64,000 nt of DNA from Paenibacillus agricola (GTDB taxonomy: Bacteria > Bacillota > Bacilli > Paenibacillales > NBRC-103111): positions 1 through 64,000 of the forward strand of contig NZ_JAAOIW010000003.1 of NCBI RefSeq assembly GCF_011440305.1. The letters are read 5' to 3'. The notes beneath the pieces are model-generated. The model was not told the DNA's origin and searched no databases. It saw only the letters and a program-made list of their open reading frames with translations. Position 1 is the stretch's first letter. Every line of letters begins with the position of its first letter. Both the position numbers and the translations under genes were made by a program. Shown in pieces: positions 1-9,345 of the stretch.

Positions 1-3000
1 CCAAGGGCCTCAAGGTACTCAAGGACCTCAAGGTACTCAAGGACCTCAAGGTACTCAAGGACCTCAAGGTACTCAAGGTACTCAAGGTACTCAAGGTACT
101 CAAGGACCTCAGGGCGATCAAGGGCCGCAGGGCGACCAAGGGCCGCAAGGCGATCAAGGTCCGCAAGGCGAACAAGGCGACCAAGGACCGCAAGGCGACC
201 AAGGGCCGCAGGGCGACCAAGGACCGCAGGGCGAACAAGGGCCTCAGGGCGATCAAGGACCGCAAGGCGATCAAGGAGCGCAAGGCTATCAAGGGCCGCA
301 GGGCGACCAAGGGCCGCAAGGCGACCAAGGCGACCAAGGCGACCAAGGCGACCAAGGCGACCAAGGGCCGCAAGGCGACCAAGGCGACCAAGGTCCGCAA
401 GGCGACCAAGGCGACCAAGGCGACCAAGGGCCGCAAGGCGACCAAGGCGACCAAGGTCCGCAAGGCGACCAAGGCGACCAAGGGCCGCAAGGCGACCAAG
501 GACCGCAAGGCGACCAAGGCGATCAAGGGCCGCAGGGCGACCAAGGACCGCAGGGCGACCAGGGGCCGCAGGGCGACCAAGGCGATCAAGGGCCGCAGGG
601 CGATCAAGGGCCGCAGGGCGACCAAGGGCCGCAAGGCGACCAAGGGCCGCAGGGCGATCAAGGACCGCAAGGCGAACAAGGACCGCAAGGCGACCAAGGT
701 CCGCAAGGCGACCAAGGACCGCAAGGTGACCAAGGGCCGCAAGGCGACCAAGGTCCGCAGGGCGATCAAGGTCCGCAGGGCGACCAAGGTCCGCAAGGCG
801 ACCAAGGACCGCAAGGCGACCAAGGGCCTCAAGGCGACCAAGGTCCGCAGGGCGAACAAGGGCCGCAAGGCGATCAAGGCCCGCAAGGCGACCAAGGTCC
901 GCAAGGCGACCAAGGTCCGCAGGGCGACCAAGGCGACCAAGGCGACCAAGGCGACCAAGGCGACCAAGGACCGCAGGGCGACCAAGGACCGCAAGGCGAC
1001 CAAGGACCGCAGGGCGACCAAGGCGACCAAGGCGACCAAGGGCCGCAAGGCGACCAAGGTCCGCAAGGCGATCAAGGCCCGCAAGGCGATCAAGGCCCGC
1101 AAGGCGATCAAGGCCCGCAAGGCGATCAAGGCCCGCAAGGCGATCAAGGCCCGCAAGGCGATCAAGGGCCGCAAGGCGACCAAGGGCCGCAAGGCGATCA
1201 AGGGCCGCAAGGCGATCAAGGCGACCAAGGGCCGCAAGGCGAACAAGGGCCGCAAGGCGATCAAGGGCCGCAAGGCGATCAAGGGCCGCAAGGCGATCAA
1301 GGGCCGCAAGGCGATCAAGGGCCGCAAGGCGAACAAGGCGAACAAGGCGATCAAGGGCCGCAAGGCGACCAAGGGCCGCAAGGCGACCAAGGTCCGCAAG
1401 GCGACCAAGGTCCGCAAGGCGACCAAGGGCCGCAAGGTGACCAAGGTCCGCAAGGCGACCAAGGGCCGCAAGGCGATCAAGGGCCGCAAGGCGATCAAGG
1501 GCCGCAAGGCGACCAAGGGCCGCAAGGCGATCAAGGGCCTCAGGGCGACCAAGGCGACCAAGGGCCGCAAGGCGACCAAGGGCCGCAAGGCGACCAAGGA
1601 CCGCAGGGCGACCAGGGGCCGCAGGGCGATCAAGGGCCGCAGGGCGACCAAGGACCGCAGGGCGATCAAGGGCCGCAGGGCGACCAAGGACCGCAAGGCG
1701 ACCAAGGACCGCAAGGCGACCAAGGTCCGCAGGGCGATCAAGGACCGCAAGGCGACCAAGGACCGCAAGGCGACCAAGGTCCGCAAGGCGACCAAGGTCC
1801 GCAAGGCGATCAAGGGCCGCAGGGCGATCAAGGGCCGCAGGGCGATCAAGGGCCGCAGGGCGACCATGGGCCGCAAGGCGACCAAGGCGACCAAGGGCCA
1901 CAAGGCGACCAAGGGCCGCAAGGCGATCAAGGGCCGCAAGGCGACCAAGGGCCGCAAGGCGATCAAGGTCCGCAAGGCGACCAAGGACCGCAAGGCGACC
2001 AAGGGCCGCAAGGCGACCAAGGGCCGCAGGGCGACCAAGGTCCGCAGGGCGATCAAGGGCCGCAAGGCGACCAAGGACCGCAAGGCGACCAAGGTCCGCA
2101 AGGCGATCAAGGACCGCAAGGCGACCAAGGGCCGCAGGGCGACCAAGGACCGCAAGGCGATCAAGGGCCGCAGGGCGATCAAGGCCCGCAAGGCGACCAG
2201 GGGCCGCAGGGCGATCAAGGGCCTCAGGGCGACCAAGGACCGCAAGGCGACCAAGGACCGCAAGGCGACCAAGGGCCGCAAGGCGACCAAGGGCCGCAAG
2301 GCGACCAAGGGCCGCAAGGCGATCAAGGGCCGCAGGGCGACCAAGGGCCGCAAGGCGACCAAGGACCGCAAGGCGACCAAGGCGATCAAGGGCCTCAGGG
2401 CGATCAAGGGCCGCAAGGCGACCAAGGACCGCAAGGCGACCAAGGGCCGCAGGGCGACCAAGGACCGCAAGGCGACCAAGGGCCGCAAGGCGACCAAGGC
2501 GATCAAGGGCCGCAGGGCGACCAAGGGCCGCAAGGCGACCAAGGGCCGCAAGGCGACCAAGGGCCGCAAGGCGATCAAGGGCCGCAAGGCGACCAAGGAC
2601 CGCAGGGCGATCAAGGGCCGCAAGGCGATCAAGGGCCGCAAGGCGATCAAGGGCCGCAAGGCGACCAAGGCCCGCAAGGCGACCAAGGTCCGCAGGGCGA
2701 TCAAGGTCCGCAAGGCGACCAAGGCCCGCAAGGCGACCAAGGGCCGCAAGGCGACCAAGCGCCGCAAGCACCAGCACCATCCACTGAGGCAATATATTTA
2801 ATTGCTGAAGGTGCTCAAACAGTTGGCTCAGGTGATGATGTCGAATTTGATTCAGCTTTAGTAAATACAGCCACAACAACCTATACCTTTACAGCACCAA
2901 GTACAGTAACAATAAACCAAATAGGTTTCTATCGCATTGACTACACTATAACAGGAGAAAATAACGGTGCTGCTAATGGTCTTGCTTATGCAATTTTTAA

Positions 3001-3211
3001 TGGCGCTGATGTACAACAACTCGGTACAAATTACGGTACTGTTACTGTTAGCGGCGGATTAGAACTTAAAGGTTTAGCCATCTTAAATGTAACAACAGCA
3101 GGAACAACTTATACTCTACGGAATATCGGTTCAAACGATGACGATCTAACAGTTACGGTAGATGATGCACCTATAGTTAATGCCTCCCTACTCATTCAAA
3201 GAATCACTTAA
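1..3211 (+). CDS. BclA-like collagen-like exosporium protein (5' end outside window)
   Basis: Reading frame 2 (codons from base 2) is open from the window edge to TAA at 3209-3211, about 1069 residues. Roughly the first 920 are uninterrupted G-X-Y triplets in which Y is almost always Gln: GPQ/GTQ near the left edge, then GPQ, GDQ and some GEQ. After a short APQAPAPST linker comes a globular domain of about 140 residues with the beta-rich, Thr/Gly/Asn-rich look of the BclA C-terminal (TNF/C1q-like) domain, ending LLIQRIT. Such proteins form trimeric filaments on the exosporium or spore surface. The start codon and any N-terminal targeting motif lie upstream of the window. The adjoining glycosyltransferase cassette suggests O-glycosylation; Thr in triplets is confined to the leftmost ~110 bases visible. 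Function is inferred from architecture. Confidence 0.9.
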   Translation, partial: QGPQGTQGPQGTQGPQGTQGPQGTQGTQGTQGTQGPQGDQGPQGDQGPQGDQGPQGEQGDQGPQGDQGPQGDQGPQGEQGPQGDQGPQGDQGAQGYQGPQGDQGPQGDQGDQGDQGDQGDQGPQGDQGDQGPQGDQGDQGDQGPQGDQGDQGPQGDQGDQGPQGDQGPQGDQGDQGPQGDQGPQGDQGPQGDQGDQGPQGDQGPQGDQGPQGDQGPQGDQGPQGEQGPQGDQGPQGDQGPQGDQGPQGDQGPQGDQGPQGDQGPQGDQGPQGDQGPQGDQGPQGEQGPQGDQGPQGDQGPQGDQGPQGDQGDQGDQGDQGDQGPQGDQGPQGDQGPQGDQGDQGDQGPQGDQGPQGDQGPQGDQGPQGDQGPQGDQGPQGDQGPQGDQGPQGDQGPQGDQGPQGDQGDQGPQGEQGPQGDQGPQGDQGPQGDQGPQGDQGPQGEQGEQGDQGPQGDQGPQGDQGPQGDQGPQGDQGPQGDQGPQGDQGPQGDQGPQGDQGPQGDQGPQGDQGPQGDQGDQGPQGDQGPQGDQGPQGDQGPQGDQGPQGDQGPQGDQGPQGDQGPQGDQGPQGDQGPQGDQGPQGDQGPQGDQGPQGDQGPQGDQGPQGDQGPQGDQGPQGDHGPQGDQGDQGPQGDQGPQGDQGPQGDQGPQGDQGPQGDQGPQGDQGPQGDQGPQGDQGPQGDQGPQGDQGPQGDQGPQGDQGPQGDQGPQGDQGPQGDQGPQGDQGPQGDQGPQGDQGPQGDQGPQGDQGPQGDQGPQGDQGPQGDQGPQGDQGPQGDQGPQGDQGPQGDQGDQGPQGDQGPQGDQGPQGDQGPQGDQGPQGDQGPQGDQGDQGPQGDQGPQGDQGPQGDQGPQGDQGPQGDQGPQGDQGPQGDQGPQGDQGPQGDQGPQGDQGPQGDQGPQGDQGPQGDQGPQGDQAPQAPAPSTEAIYLIAEGAQTVGSGDDVEFDSALVNTATTTYTFTAPSTVTINQIGFYRIDYTITGENNGAANGLAYAIFNGADVQQLGTNYGTVTVSGGLELKGLAILNVTTAGTTYTLRNIGSNDDDLTVTVDDAPIVNASLLIQRIT
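5..2766 (+). repeat. Collagen-coding 9-bp/18-bp tandem repeat array
   Basis: About 307 consecutive 9-bp units of the type GGN-NNN-CAR encode G-X-Q triplets, mostly alternating GGCGACCAA and GGGCCGCAA. No unit breaks the frame. The array begins with GPQ-GTQ units (to about base 110) and then changes to GPQ-GDQ. Rare exceptions are GAQ-GYQ near 277-292 and a single His instead of Gln at 1865-1867. Such near-identical arrays are prone to length change by slippage or recombination and to assembly error. Confidence 0.97.
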
Positions 3212-3215
3212 AATC

Positions 3216-3264
3216 AAAAAAACTACCTGACAACCAAGATTTATTGGTGTCAGGTAGTTTTTTT
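3216..3264 (+). terminator. Intrinsic terminator of the collagen-like gene
   Basis: A perfect 12-bp stem, AACTACCTGACA (3221-3232) with TGTCAGGTAGTT (3248-3259), is followed by a run of T. It begins about ten bases after the stop codon. The A-run on its left side would let it work on the minus strand too. Confidence 0.93.
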
Positions 3265-3289
3265 ATTATCGCAAGACGTCACCCCACTA

Positions 3290-3935
3290 GATTTTTAGTC
3301 CAAGCTTGTTAATACCATATCAATCCGCTTGATAGCTTCTGCAAATCGATGTCGGTTCTCCAATGAAATTAACACATCATGTTCATACAAAGTTTGCAAA
3401 TTTCTTTCCGTCTACTATTCTTGTATCTTGGTTTAGCTTAACGGTAGCCCCGATAGGAGGACGTTTCCATGGTGTCATATTTTCTGCTAATTCTCATAAT
3501 AATGAATTTAATGACGAAAAAAATGGTTTCACTGTTGACCGAAAGGAGGGGGGAGGATCCATCATCGGGTTTACTGGTCAAAAATTACTCTATAACCAAT
3601 ATCGAAATGAAAAAGGAGATAACTCTACTTTCCAGAGAAATAAGCAGATTCAAATCCTCGTCAATATTCCGCACTCCTGTCCTACTAATGAGCATACCCA
3701 ATTATTTAAGACCCTTCAAAAGGGAATAGATACCCATTTTAAAGAGATCGAAGTCGTTGTTGTTGGTCGTATTCCCGCAGAAATCGAATCCTTTGCTTCA
3801 AAGGCGCCCATGGGAGCTATCCGATGGTGGCCCATGGAGCCCAATGATTCATTAGAAACGTGTATCCAATATGCCAAGTTCTGCTCTTTGTGTACGGAGA
3901 AAGTAGTAGAGCTGCCTGAATCTCAACAAGGATGA
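3290..3935. pseudogene. Collapsed second copy of the glycosyltransferase cassette
   Basis: Two arms copy opposite ends of the intact cassette 4032-8457 in the same order and orientation. Bases about 3290-3350 and 3351-3465 match the 3' and middle parts of the minus-strand glycosyltransferase (about 4044-4102 and 4408-4520, the stretch between deleted). Bases about 3585-3935 match the 3' part of the plus-strand glycosyltransferase (about 7955-8038 and 8197-8457, the stretch between deleted in frame), at high identity by eye. The middle genes are missing. A 190-codon open frame from 3363 runs through the scar, but its first third reads the first glycosyltransferase backwards, so a functional protein is unlikely. 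Confidence 0.82.
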
Positions 3936-3987
3936 TAACAGTTGCTTGCATCTTACTCTTATTTATCACGCCTGATAACAATTTAAA

Positions 3988-4026
3988 TAAAAACGGGAAG
4001 GGTTAATAAACCCTTCCCGTTTTTTT
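3988..4026. terminator. Bidirectional intrinsic terminator
   Basis: Stem ACGGGAAGGGTT (3993-4004) and AACCCTTCCCGT (4009-4020) with a 4-base loop, T-run on the right and A-run on the left. It lies just past the stop of the minus-strand glycosyltransferase at 4032 and also after the scar read on the plus strand. Confidence 0.92.
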
Positions 4027-4031
4027 GTCTT

Positions 4032-4913
4032 TTAGATTAAGGGATTTTGGTCTAAGGTTATTAATATTTTATCAATCCTCTTAATATCTTCTACATATTG
4101 ATGATTTTTTTTTACATGATTACGATAACAGTGAAGAGCAGTTTTGAATAAATCGTCCGTATCAAGAAATCCATCTTCTCGTGAGGCAATGATAATATCT
4201 AACCATTCACTCCCTTTCTTTATTAGATCCATTTTATTGCTATTTTGATCTGGATGTAACCGAAAATAACTTAATGTATCTGGAATATAGACAGCTTTTC
4301 CTTTGGATAGCAATGACAACCAAGTTGCTAGATCATTGATTAGAGAATACTGTTTTCCTTTGTAAACTCCAAATAGTTCGGTAAGATCTTTTTTTCTAAA
4401 TAACACCGTTGTCGGTTCACCAATGAAATTGATACATCGTGTTAATACAAAGTTTGCTAATTCCTTTCCGTCTAATATCCTTGTTTCTTGGTATAGCTTA
4501 ACAGTAGCCCAGATAGGAGGAAGAAATTGACCGGATTCATCGATGGTTTGCCGATAAGAAGTGACCAGAGCTATATTTTCGAATTCATTAAAAAAATAAA
4601 TCATTTTCGCAATTTTTTCTTTATGAAAAACGTCATCGTCCATCAAGTAATTGATATAGTCCCCTGATGCTAGATCAAAGCATTTGTGCCAATTTTCAAG
4701 AAATAAATTCCGTTCATTTTTATGATACTTGATCTGAGGAGACGAAGCCAAATAAGGAACGAGCATCTCTTGCACTCGATCATCTGTACTATCATCACAG
4801 ATAATAATTTCGATGTTCGGGTAGGTTTGTTCCAATACACTGTCGATGGCTATTTGTAGAGTATGGGGCCGATTATAAGCAGGTATGACAATACTTACTA
4901 ATGGAAATCCCAC
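4032..4913 (-). CDS. GT2-family glycosyltransferase
   Basis: 293 residues with a GT-A fold family 2 domain at the N-terminus: VSIVIPAYNRP (about 6-16), SVLEQTYPNIEIIICDDSTD (about 24-44) and the metal-binding MDDDVF (about 91-96). It should transfer a sugar from a nucleotide-sugar to a glycan or protein in the cytoplasm. The start is GTG with AAGGAGGGG just upstream. It is the last gene of a minus-strand unit after the acyltransferase and aminotransferase. Donor and acceptor are unknown; I infer decoration of the neighbouring collagen-like protein. A decayed partial copy lies at 3290-3465. Confidence 0.88.
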   Translation of the reverse strand: MGFPLVSIVIPAYNRPHTLQIAIDSVLEQTYPNIEIIICDDSTDDRVQEMLVPYLASSPQIKYHKNERNLFLENWHKCFDLASGDYINYLMDDDVFHKEKIAKMIYFFNEFENIALVTSYRQTIDESGQFLPPIWATVKLYQETRILDGKELANFVLTRCINFIGEPTTVLFRKKDLTELFGVYKGKQYSLINDLATWLSLLSKGKAVYIPDTLSYFRLHPDQNSNKMDLIKKGSEWLDIIIASREDGFLDTDDLFKTALHCYRNHVKKNHQYVEDIKRIDKILITLDQNPLI

Positions 4914-4968
4914 TTTGCCCCTCCTTTCTCTCCGATATCCTCAATTATACCGGAGGATACATGAAAGC

Positions 4969-5604
4969 TTATGGCAAGCTTTTTTTGAATGCTGCAGGTA
5001 CTCCAGCGTACAGGGTTTGCTTGGGTACATCCTCTTTTACAAAAGATCCCCCACCAATCACGGACCAGGATCCAATCGTCGTTTTTTCGCGTATGGAAGA
5101 TCCGATTCCGATATAAGCCCCTTCCTGAATCGTAACGTTCCCTCCGATCTGAACACCTGGAGCAACTGTCACATAATCTTCAATTCGGTCATCGTGGCTG
5201 ATATTCACTCCTCGGTTTATAATAACAAAATTATCTATGACCACATTTGTCGTTATTATCGTCCCTTCACAAATGACGTTACCTACCCCTAGATGATTTC
5301 GTTTAGAAATGAACACAGAAGGATGGACTAATGTATCTGCCAACTGAAAACCAAACTTCCTTGTTTTTTCAACTAGACGTTTCTTGAGGAATGGATCCCC
5401 CACTCCTGCACATACAATCTTTACCTGTTCTTGTAATGAAGAGATATCTGGCAGATCACCTAAAACAGGAATATCGTCTATAATCTGACCTTTAAATTCA
5501 GGTCGTTCGTCCAGAAAACCTGCCACTTCAATTCCGATTTGCCCACAAAGATGGAGAACTTCACGACCGTGGCCACCACATCCCCAAATCACAATCGTTT
5601 TTAT
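4969..5604 (-). CDS. NeuD-like sugar O/N-acyltransferase (left-handed beta-helix)
   Basis: About 211 residues. The N-terminus carries the nucleotide-binding-like strand IVIWGCGGHGREVL, followed by a PglD/NeuD-type domain; the C-terminal half has hexapeptide repeats (NVVIDNFVIINRGVNISHD, then IGGNVTIQEGAYIGIGSSI) of acyl-CoA-dependent acyltransferases. It probably N-acylates the amino sugar made by the aminotransferase encoded just upstream. The start is unusual: no in-frame ATG fits, and family alignment points to ATA (5602-5604) or ATC overlapping the preceding stop, with GAAGGGATGG as possible ribosome site; GTG at 5590-5592 is the conventional alternative. An upstream start at 5751 would add about 50 unrelated residues. 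Confidence 0.83.
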   Translation of the reverse strand: MKTIVIWGCGGHGREVLHLCGQIGIEVAGFLDERPEFKGQIIDDIPVLGDLPDISSLQEQVKIVCAGVGDPFLKKRLVEKTRKFGFQLADTLVHPSVFISKRNHLGVGNVICEGTIITTNVVIDNFVIINRGVNISHDDRIEDYVTVAPGVQIGGNVTIQEGAYIGIGSSIREKTTIGSWSVIGGGSFVKEDVPKQTLYAGVPAAFKKSLP

Positions 5605-6719
5605 GATGGAACCATCCCTTCTACAACCAAACGAACATCTTGATTGGTCATTTCTTCCCATAGAGGTAAGCTTACAATACGACTGGATATTTTCTCCGTA
5701 ACGGGTAAGGGGGTATGAGGATGAGCAGTAAAAAGTGGATGCTGATGACAAGGAGGAGAGAAATAGGTCCGTGCTTCGATGTTTTGACTTGCAAGTGAAT
5801 GAATGATGTCACTATTTTGTTGACCCTCCGGGCAACAAATAGACATAAATTGATGAGGAATTTTCCCCTCAGCTTTTTGAATTGTCCAGCCTTTACCTAA
5901 TAAATCTGTATGTTCCAGCTGTTCGAGGTACCAGCCATAAATTTGCTCTCTCGCTTTTAGTTTTTGGTCAAAAACATCCAGAGTGGATAAAGCGATTGCC
6001 GCTGTGTATTCAGAAACCTTGCCATTTAGTCCTGGTAACGTAGTTTCTCTTCTCGTAGAAAAACCGAAATTCTCAGCTTGACGAATTTTGGAAATTAATT
6101 CTGTATTCGCACTGTATATTAGCCCCCCTTCACCCACTCCAAACGATTTAGTAGCGTGAAAGCTAAACACGACACAACCAGGAAACCCCTTTCCAAAATG
6201 ATTGAGATTTTCCGTCGTACCAAAGCTGGCAGCAGCATCTACAACCACCGGTACCCCTGATTCGTGGATTTGTTGATAAAAGTCGAGATTCATATTTGTA
6301 CCAAAGGTAGCATAAGGAATAACAGCGGCAACTTGATCACCCAATATTTGTAGCCATTCATTAAGTATCTTCTCATCCATACACCAGTTATCCGCACGAA
6401 TATCCACAAAAAATGGTTCTAATCCGCACCATATCGCAGCCAAGGGGGTAGCAGCAAACGTAAAACTCGGCATCAGGACATATTTCCCCTTTGGACGCTT
6501 ACTTTGGGAAATAGCTAATATCAAGCCGATAGTCGCATTGTTTACGGTTGTAACAGCTCCAAGATGATCAAAGTATTCATCCAATACTCGTTGTTCAAAA
6601 CGTGTATTGAGTGGACCGAAATTACTGTAAATTCTTGATGATTCTATCTCGGATAAATACGGGATCAACGTCTCTTGCTTGACCAGGTTAGGTTTTAAAA
6701 ATGGAATTTTTATCGTCAT
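5601..6719 (-). CDS. DegT/DnrJ/EryC1/StrS-type PLP sugar aminotransferase
   Basis: About 372 residues from the ATG at 6717-6719 (MTIKIPFLKPNL); an upstream start at 6809 would add 30 unsupported residues. Family motifs are VPVVVDAAASFG and VFSFHATKSFGVGEGG, the latter with the PLP-binding lysine (HATK). It transaminates keto-deoxy sugar nucleotides to amino sugars. It overlaps the acyltransferase start by a few bases, indicating coupled translation, so the pair probably makes an N-acylated amino-deoxy sugar that the glycosyltransferases use. The upstream ketosugar-forming dehydratase is not in the window. Confidence 0.88.
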   Translation of the reverse strand: MTIKIPFLKPNLVKQETLIPYLSEIESSRIYSNFGPLNTRFEQRVLDEYFDHLGAVTTVNNATIGLILAISQSKRPKGKYVLMPSFTFAATPLAAIWCGLEPFFVDIRADNWCMDEKILNEWLQILGDQVAAVIPYATFGTNMNLDFYQQIHESGVPVVVDAAASFGTTENLNHFGKGFPGCVVFSFHATKSFGVGEGGLIYSANTELISKIRQAENFGFSTRRETTLPGLNGKVSEYTAAIALSTLDVFDQKLKAREQIYGWYLEQLEHTDLLGKGWTIQKAEGKIPHQFMSICCPEGQQNSDIIHSLASQNIEARTYFSPPCHQHPLFTAHPHTPLPVTEKISSRIVSLPLWEEMTNQDVRLVVEGMVPS

Positions 6720-6927
6720 GACCGCTTTATCAACTCCTTCTCCTTTTCCTAAAATATGCCAGCGCGCCAAAATACGTTCGTGAGCTCCGATGAATACGTC
6801 CATAGGCATTCTTGGCTAGGTGCTTTTAAAATCCGCATATGTATTTTTTAACATAATTTTCTATTTTTCAAATATAAATATTGACGAATCTATAGTTTGT
6901 ATTGGATATCTTGAAAGGGGGATGGAA

Positions 6928-8457
6928 ATGTCATCGAATCATACTCCACTATTAACGGCTTATCTATTTTTTTCAAGCGAGGATTCATCGGATGGACTGG
7001 AAGAAATGTTACTAAGACTGGCTGAGAGCGGCATAACAGTGAAGCTGCATGAACCTAATGATGCATTATTGGATATAAACCCCAAAAACCCTCGCGTCTA
7101 TGTTTCATTGGGAACGGGTTGGGAAAAATTCACAACGCTGAATGCCTTACCTGTTCACGAGAGAAGACGTTGGTTGCATTACATTTCTCCAACAGAAATT
7201 CAACCATCCAAATTATTTTACTGCTGGCTCAAACAGACCGATCCTCTCCCTGAAAACAAACCCATACCCTCGACTCGTTTTTCTTCAGATGCGCCCTTAG
7301 TATCCGTGTTCACAGCTAGCTATAAATCCAAGGAAAAAATTCAGCGACCTTATCGCTCTTTATTGAACCAGACGTACTCCAATTGGGAATGGGTGATTGT
7401 AGATGACTCCGGTGATGAGGATCAGACTTACAACCAAGATTTACTCCCTCTAGACGATCCCCGTGTTAGGAGGTATCGCCAAGATTCCCGTAATGGCTAT
7501 ATAGGGGCAATCAAACGGTATGCAGCAGGTCTATGTACAGGGGAAATTTTAGTAGAAGTAGATCATGATGACGAGTTAACACCTGACTGCCTAAAAAAGA
7601 TCGTCGATACCTTTCAACAACACACCGAATGTGGCTTTGTTTATGGGGATTGTGCTGAGGTGTACGTTGGTAGTAACCATGCTCATTGGTATGGTTGGGA
7701 TTGTGGTTTTGGATACAGTATGTATTACCGAGTTTGGGTACATAAAATGAATCGATGGCAAAATGTGCAAAAGCATACTACCATCAATGGGAATACCATC
7801 CGCCATTTGGTCGGTTTACCGAATCATCCTCGTGCGTGGACGAGGGATTGTTACCAACTGATTGGAGGCCACCGCGAAGAACTCTTGGTTGCAGACGATT
7901 ACGATATGCTAGTTCGGACGTTTCTTTGTACGAAATATGTAACAATACCTGATTTACTCTATCTCCAATATCGGAATGAACATGGAGATAACTCTACTTT
8001 CCAAAGAAATAAGCAGATTCAGATCCTCGTTAAAGAACTAAACAACTATTATAGCCAAAGAATCCACACGAGAGTGGAGGAGCTTGGTTTACTTGATGAT
8101 GTGCCCTATAGCCGTATATGGGAGACAGCTACAGATAGTCCTGCACGAAAATCTGCTCATATCATTCATGAACAATTATCCAGAGTTTCGATCCTGTTTC
8201 CTATCCCCCACTCCTTCCCTACTAATGAGCATACCCAATTATTTAAAACTCTTCAAAAGGGCATGGAAACCAACTTTAAAGAGATCGAAGTCGTTGTTGT
8301 GGGTCGCATTCCTGCAGAAATCGAGAGCTTTGCGTCGAAGGCGCCTATGGGAGCCATACGATGGTGGCCCATGGAGCCGGATGATTCATTAGAAACGTGT
8401 ATCCAATATGCCAAGTTTTGCTCTTCATGCAAGGAGAAAGTAGTAGTGTTGCCGTGA
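6928..8457 (+). CDS. GT2-family glycosyltransferase with extra C-terminal domain
   Basis: About 509 residues. The start at 6928 follows AAAGGGGG by six bases; an in-frame ATG at 6922 abuts that site, and one at 6820 lacks a ribosome site. An N-terminal domain of about 110 residues precedes the GT2 domain: PLVSVFTASYKS, SLLNQTYSNWEWVIVDDS and the DXD-like EVDHDDELTP. The C-terminal about 110 residues (IPHSFPTNEH to KEKVVVLP) form a separate conserved block that also survives in the scar at 3660-3935. It is divergent from the aminotransferase unit, with both starts in a shared 208-bp AT-rich spacer. It likely extends a glycan on the collagen-like protein; donor unknown. Confidence 0.87.
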   Translation: MSSNHTPLLTAYLFFSSEDSSDGLEEMLLRLAESGITVKLHEPNDALLDINPKNPRVYVSLGTGWEKFTTLNALPVHERRRWLHYISPTEIQPSKLFYCWLKQTDPLPENKPIPSTRFSSDAPLVSVFTASYKSKEKIQRPYRSLLNQTYSNWEWVIVDDSGDEDQTYNQDLLPLDDPRVRRYRQDSRNGYIGAIKRYAAGLCTGEILVEVDHDDELTPDCLKKIVDTFQQHTECGFVYGDCAEVYVGSNHAHWYGWDCGFGYSMYYRVWVHKMNRWQNVQKHTTINGNTIRHLVGLPNHPRAWTRDCYQLIGGHREELLVADDYDMLVRTFLCTKYVTIPDLLYLQYRNEHGDNSTFQRNKQIQILVKELNNYYSQRIHTRVEELGLLDDVPYSRIWETATDSPARKSAHIIHEQLSRVSILFPIPHSFPTNEHTQLFKTLQKGMETNFKEIEVVVVGRIPAEIESFASKAPMGAIRWWPMEPDDSLETCIQYAKFCSSCKEKVVVLP

Positions 8458-8796
8458 GCCTTGAAGAGGGATTATCAGAATGAATGCTCTGTCGATACGT
8501 ACCACAAGCCGCTGGTGCGTACGAGTACACCTGCCTCCAGTATTGATTGTTTCCAGCTAAAATTCAGTAAAAACAAACGTTATTTGGGGGTCTCCTTTTC
8601 AAATTGGCTGTACATGCAATCATAATAATTGTAACCCTTTTATATTTTAATCAGGGTCTGCTTAAACACACGCTGTGGCCTACTTTGGTGATGGCGAAAT
8701 TGAGTTTTCATTTTTAGCAACAATCGTGTACGAAATAGGAGTGAATCACGCCCAAAACAATCCTAGAAGCTATTGCCCTCAGGAGCAACTATTACT
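8458..8796. other. Intergenic stretch, no gene recognised
   Basis: About 340 bp between the glycosyltransferase stop and the palindrome before the ArsR-like gene. All frames are broken, no RNA gene fold is evident and no clear T-run terminator follows the glycosyltransferase; an imperfect inverted repeat (CGTACCAC / GGTGCGTACG) lies near 8500-8522. Confidence 0.5.
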
Positions 8797-8852
8797 TTCA
8801 ATTGTTCTATTATATTCGAACAATTGAAGTATAAAATCCAGTATGATAAAAT
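8797..8852 (+). promoter_or_regulatory. Promoter with palindromic operator for the ArsR-like gene
   Basis: Perfect 11-bp arms TTCAATTGTTC (8797-8807) and GAACAATTGAA (8818-8828) are separated by 10 bp, so two CAATTG cores sit 22 bp (two helical turns) apart. The right arm contains TTGAAG (8825-8830), which pairs with TAAAAT (8847-8852) at 16 bp as a candidate sigma-A promoter. A regulator bound here would cover the -35, so autorepression by the next gene is the simplest reading. Confidence 0.62.
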
Positions 8853-8891
8853 GCAATCATAATCTGCAAATAAATATAAGGGAGTTATGAC

Positions 8892-9242
8892 ATGAAAGTG
8901 CTGTATCATCCGGACCGGTTAGATATTCAGTTATCATCTATCCTATATGCCCTGAGCGATCCCATTCGGCTGTACCTTGTTGATATTATATATAAAACGG
9001 GTGAACGGACATGCGGAGAGATCGATGTTCCCGTTGTCAAATCGACCTTATCCCATCATTACCGTACACTGAGGGAAGCAGGCATCATTCAAGTTCGCAT
9101 ACAGGGCACCCAGCGTTTTCTCACGATTCGCACAGATGATCTGGAAGCACGTTTCCCCGGACTGCTTACCTCGATATTGCACTCCTATCATATTTCAGGC
9201 GGAGCAGCTCAAAAAATTTTTGGTCTTTCATCAAAAATTTAA
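8892..9242 (+). CDS. ArsR/SmtB-like winged-helix regulator
   Basis: 116 residues with an ArsR-type fold: LSSILYALSDPIRLYLVDII, then the recognition helix region VVKSTLSHHYRTLREAGII and the wing QVRIQGTQRFLTI. No cysteine pair of the ELCVCDL metal-sensing kind is present (Cys only in TCGEID), so metal sensing is not supported. Related proteins without metal sites respond to redox or small molecules. A clear AAGGGAG site precedes the ATG. It is a single gene with its own palindromic promoter; targets are unknown. Confidence 0.85.
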   Translation: MKVLYHPDRLDIQLSSILYALSDPIRLYLVDIIYKTGERTCGEIDVPVVKSTLSHHYRTLREAGIIQVRIQGTQRFLTIRTDDLEARFPGLLTSILHSYHISGGAAQKIFGLSSKI

Positions 9243-9345
9243 TTAAGGGCAAACCTTTCAATAGAATAGACCCTTCCCTGGTTATCCAGATAAGGGTCTA
9301 CTATCTCACAAAATATATGATTTCTTTCACCAACCTTACAGGTAA

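Noticed and set aside
1-2766. CRISPR array or satellite DNA
   Set aside because: Units are contiguous 9-mers without spacers and keep one coding frame.
726-2801. 691-codon Lys/Arg-rich frame inside the repeat array
   Set aside because: It is the +1-shifted reading of the collagen repeats (ATKGRK-type repeats); the collagen frame is open through the array and continues into a globular domain with a proper stop and terminator.
3363-3935. 190-codon open frame as a real gene
   Set aside because: Its first third is antisense to a glycosyltransferase and the rest is the truncated end of another; no ribosome site at the ATG.
4969-5751. Long 260-residue form of the NeuD-like protein
   Set aside because: The first about 50 residues read the aminotransferase gene out of frame and do not resemble the family.
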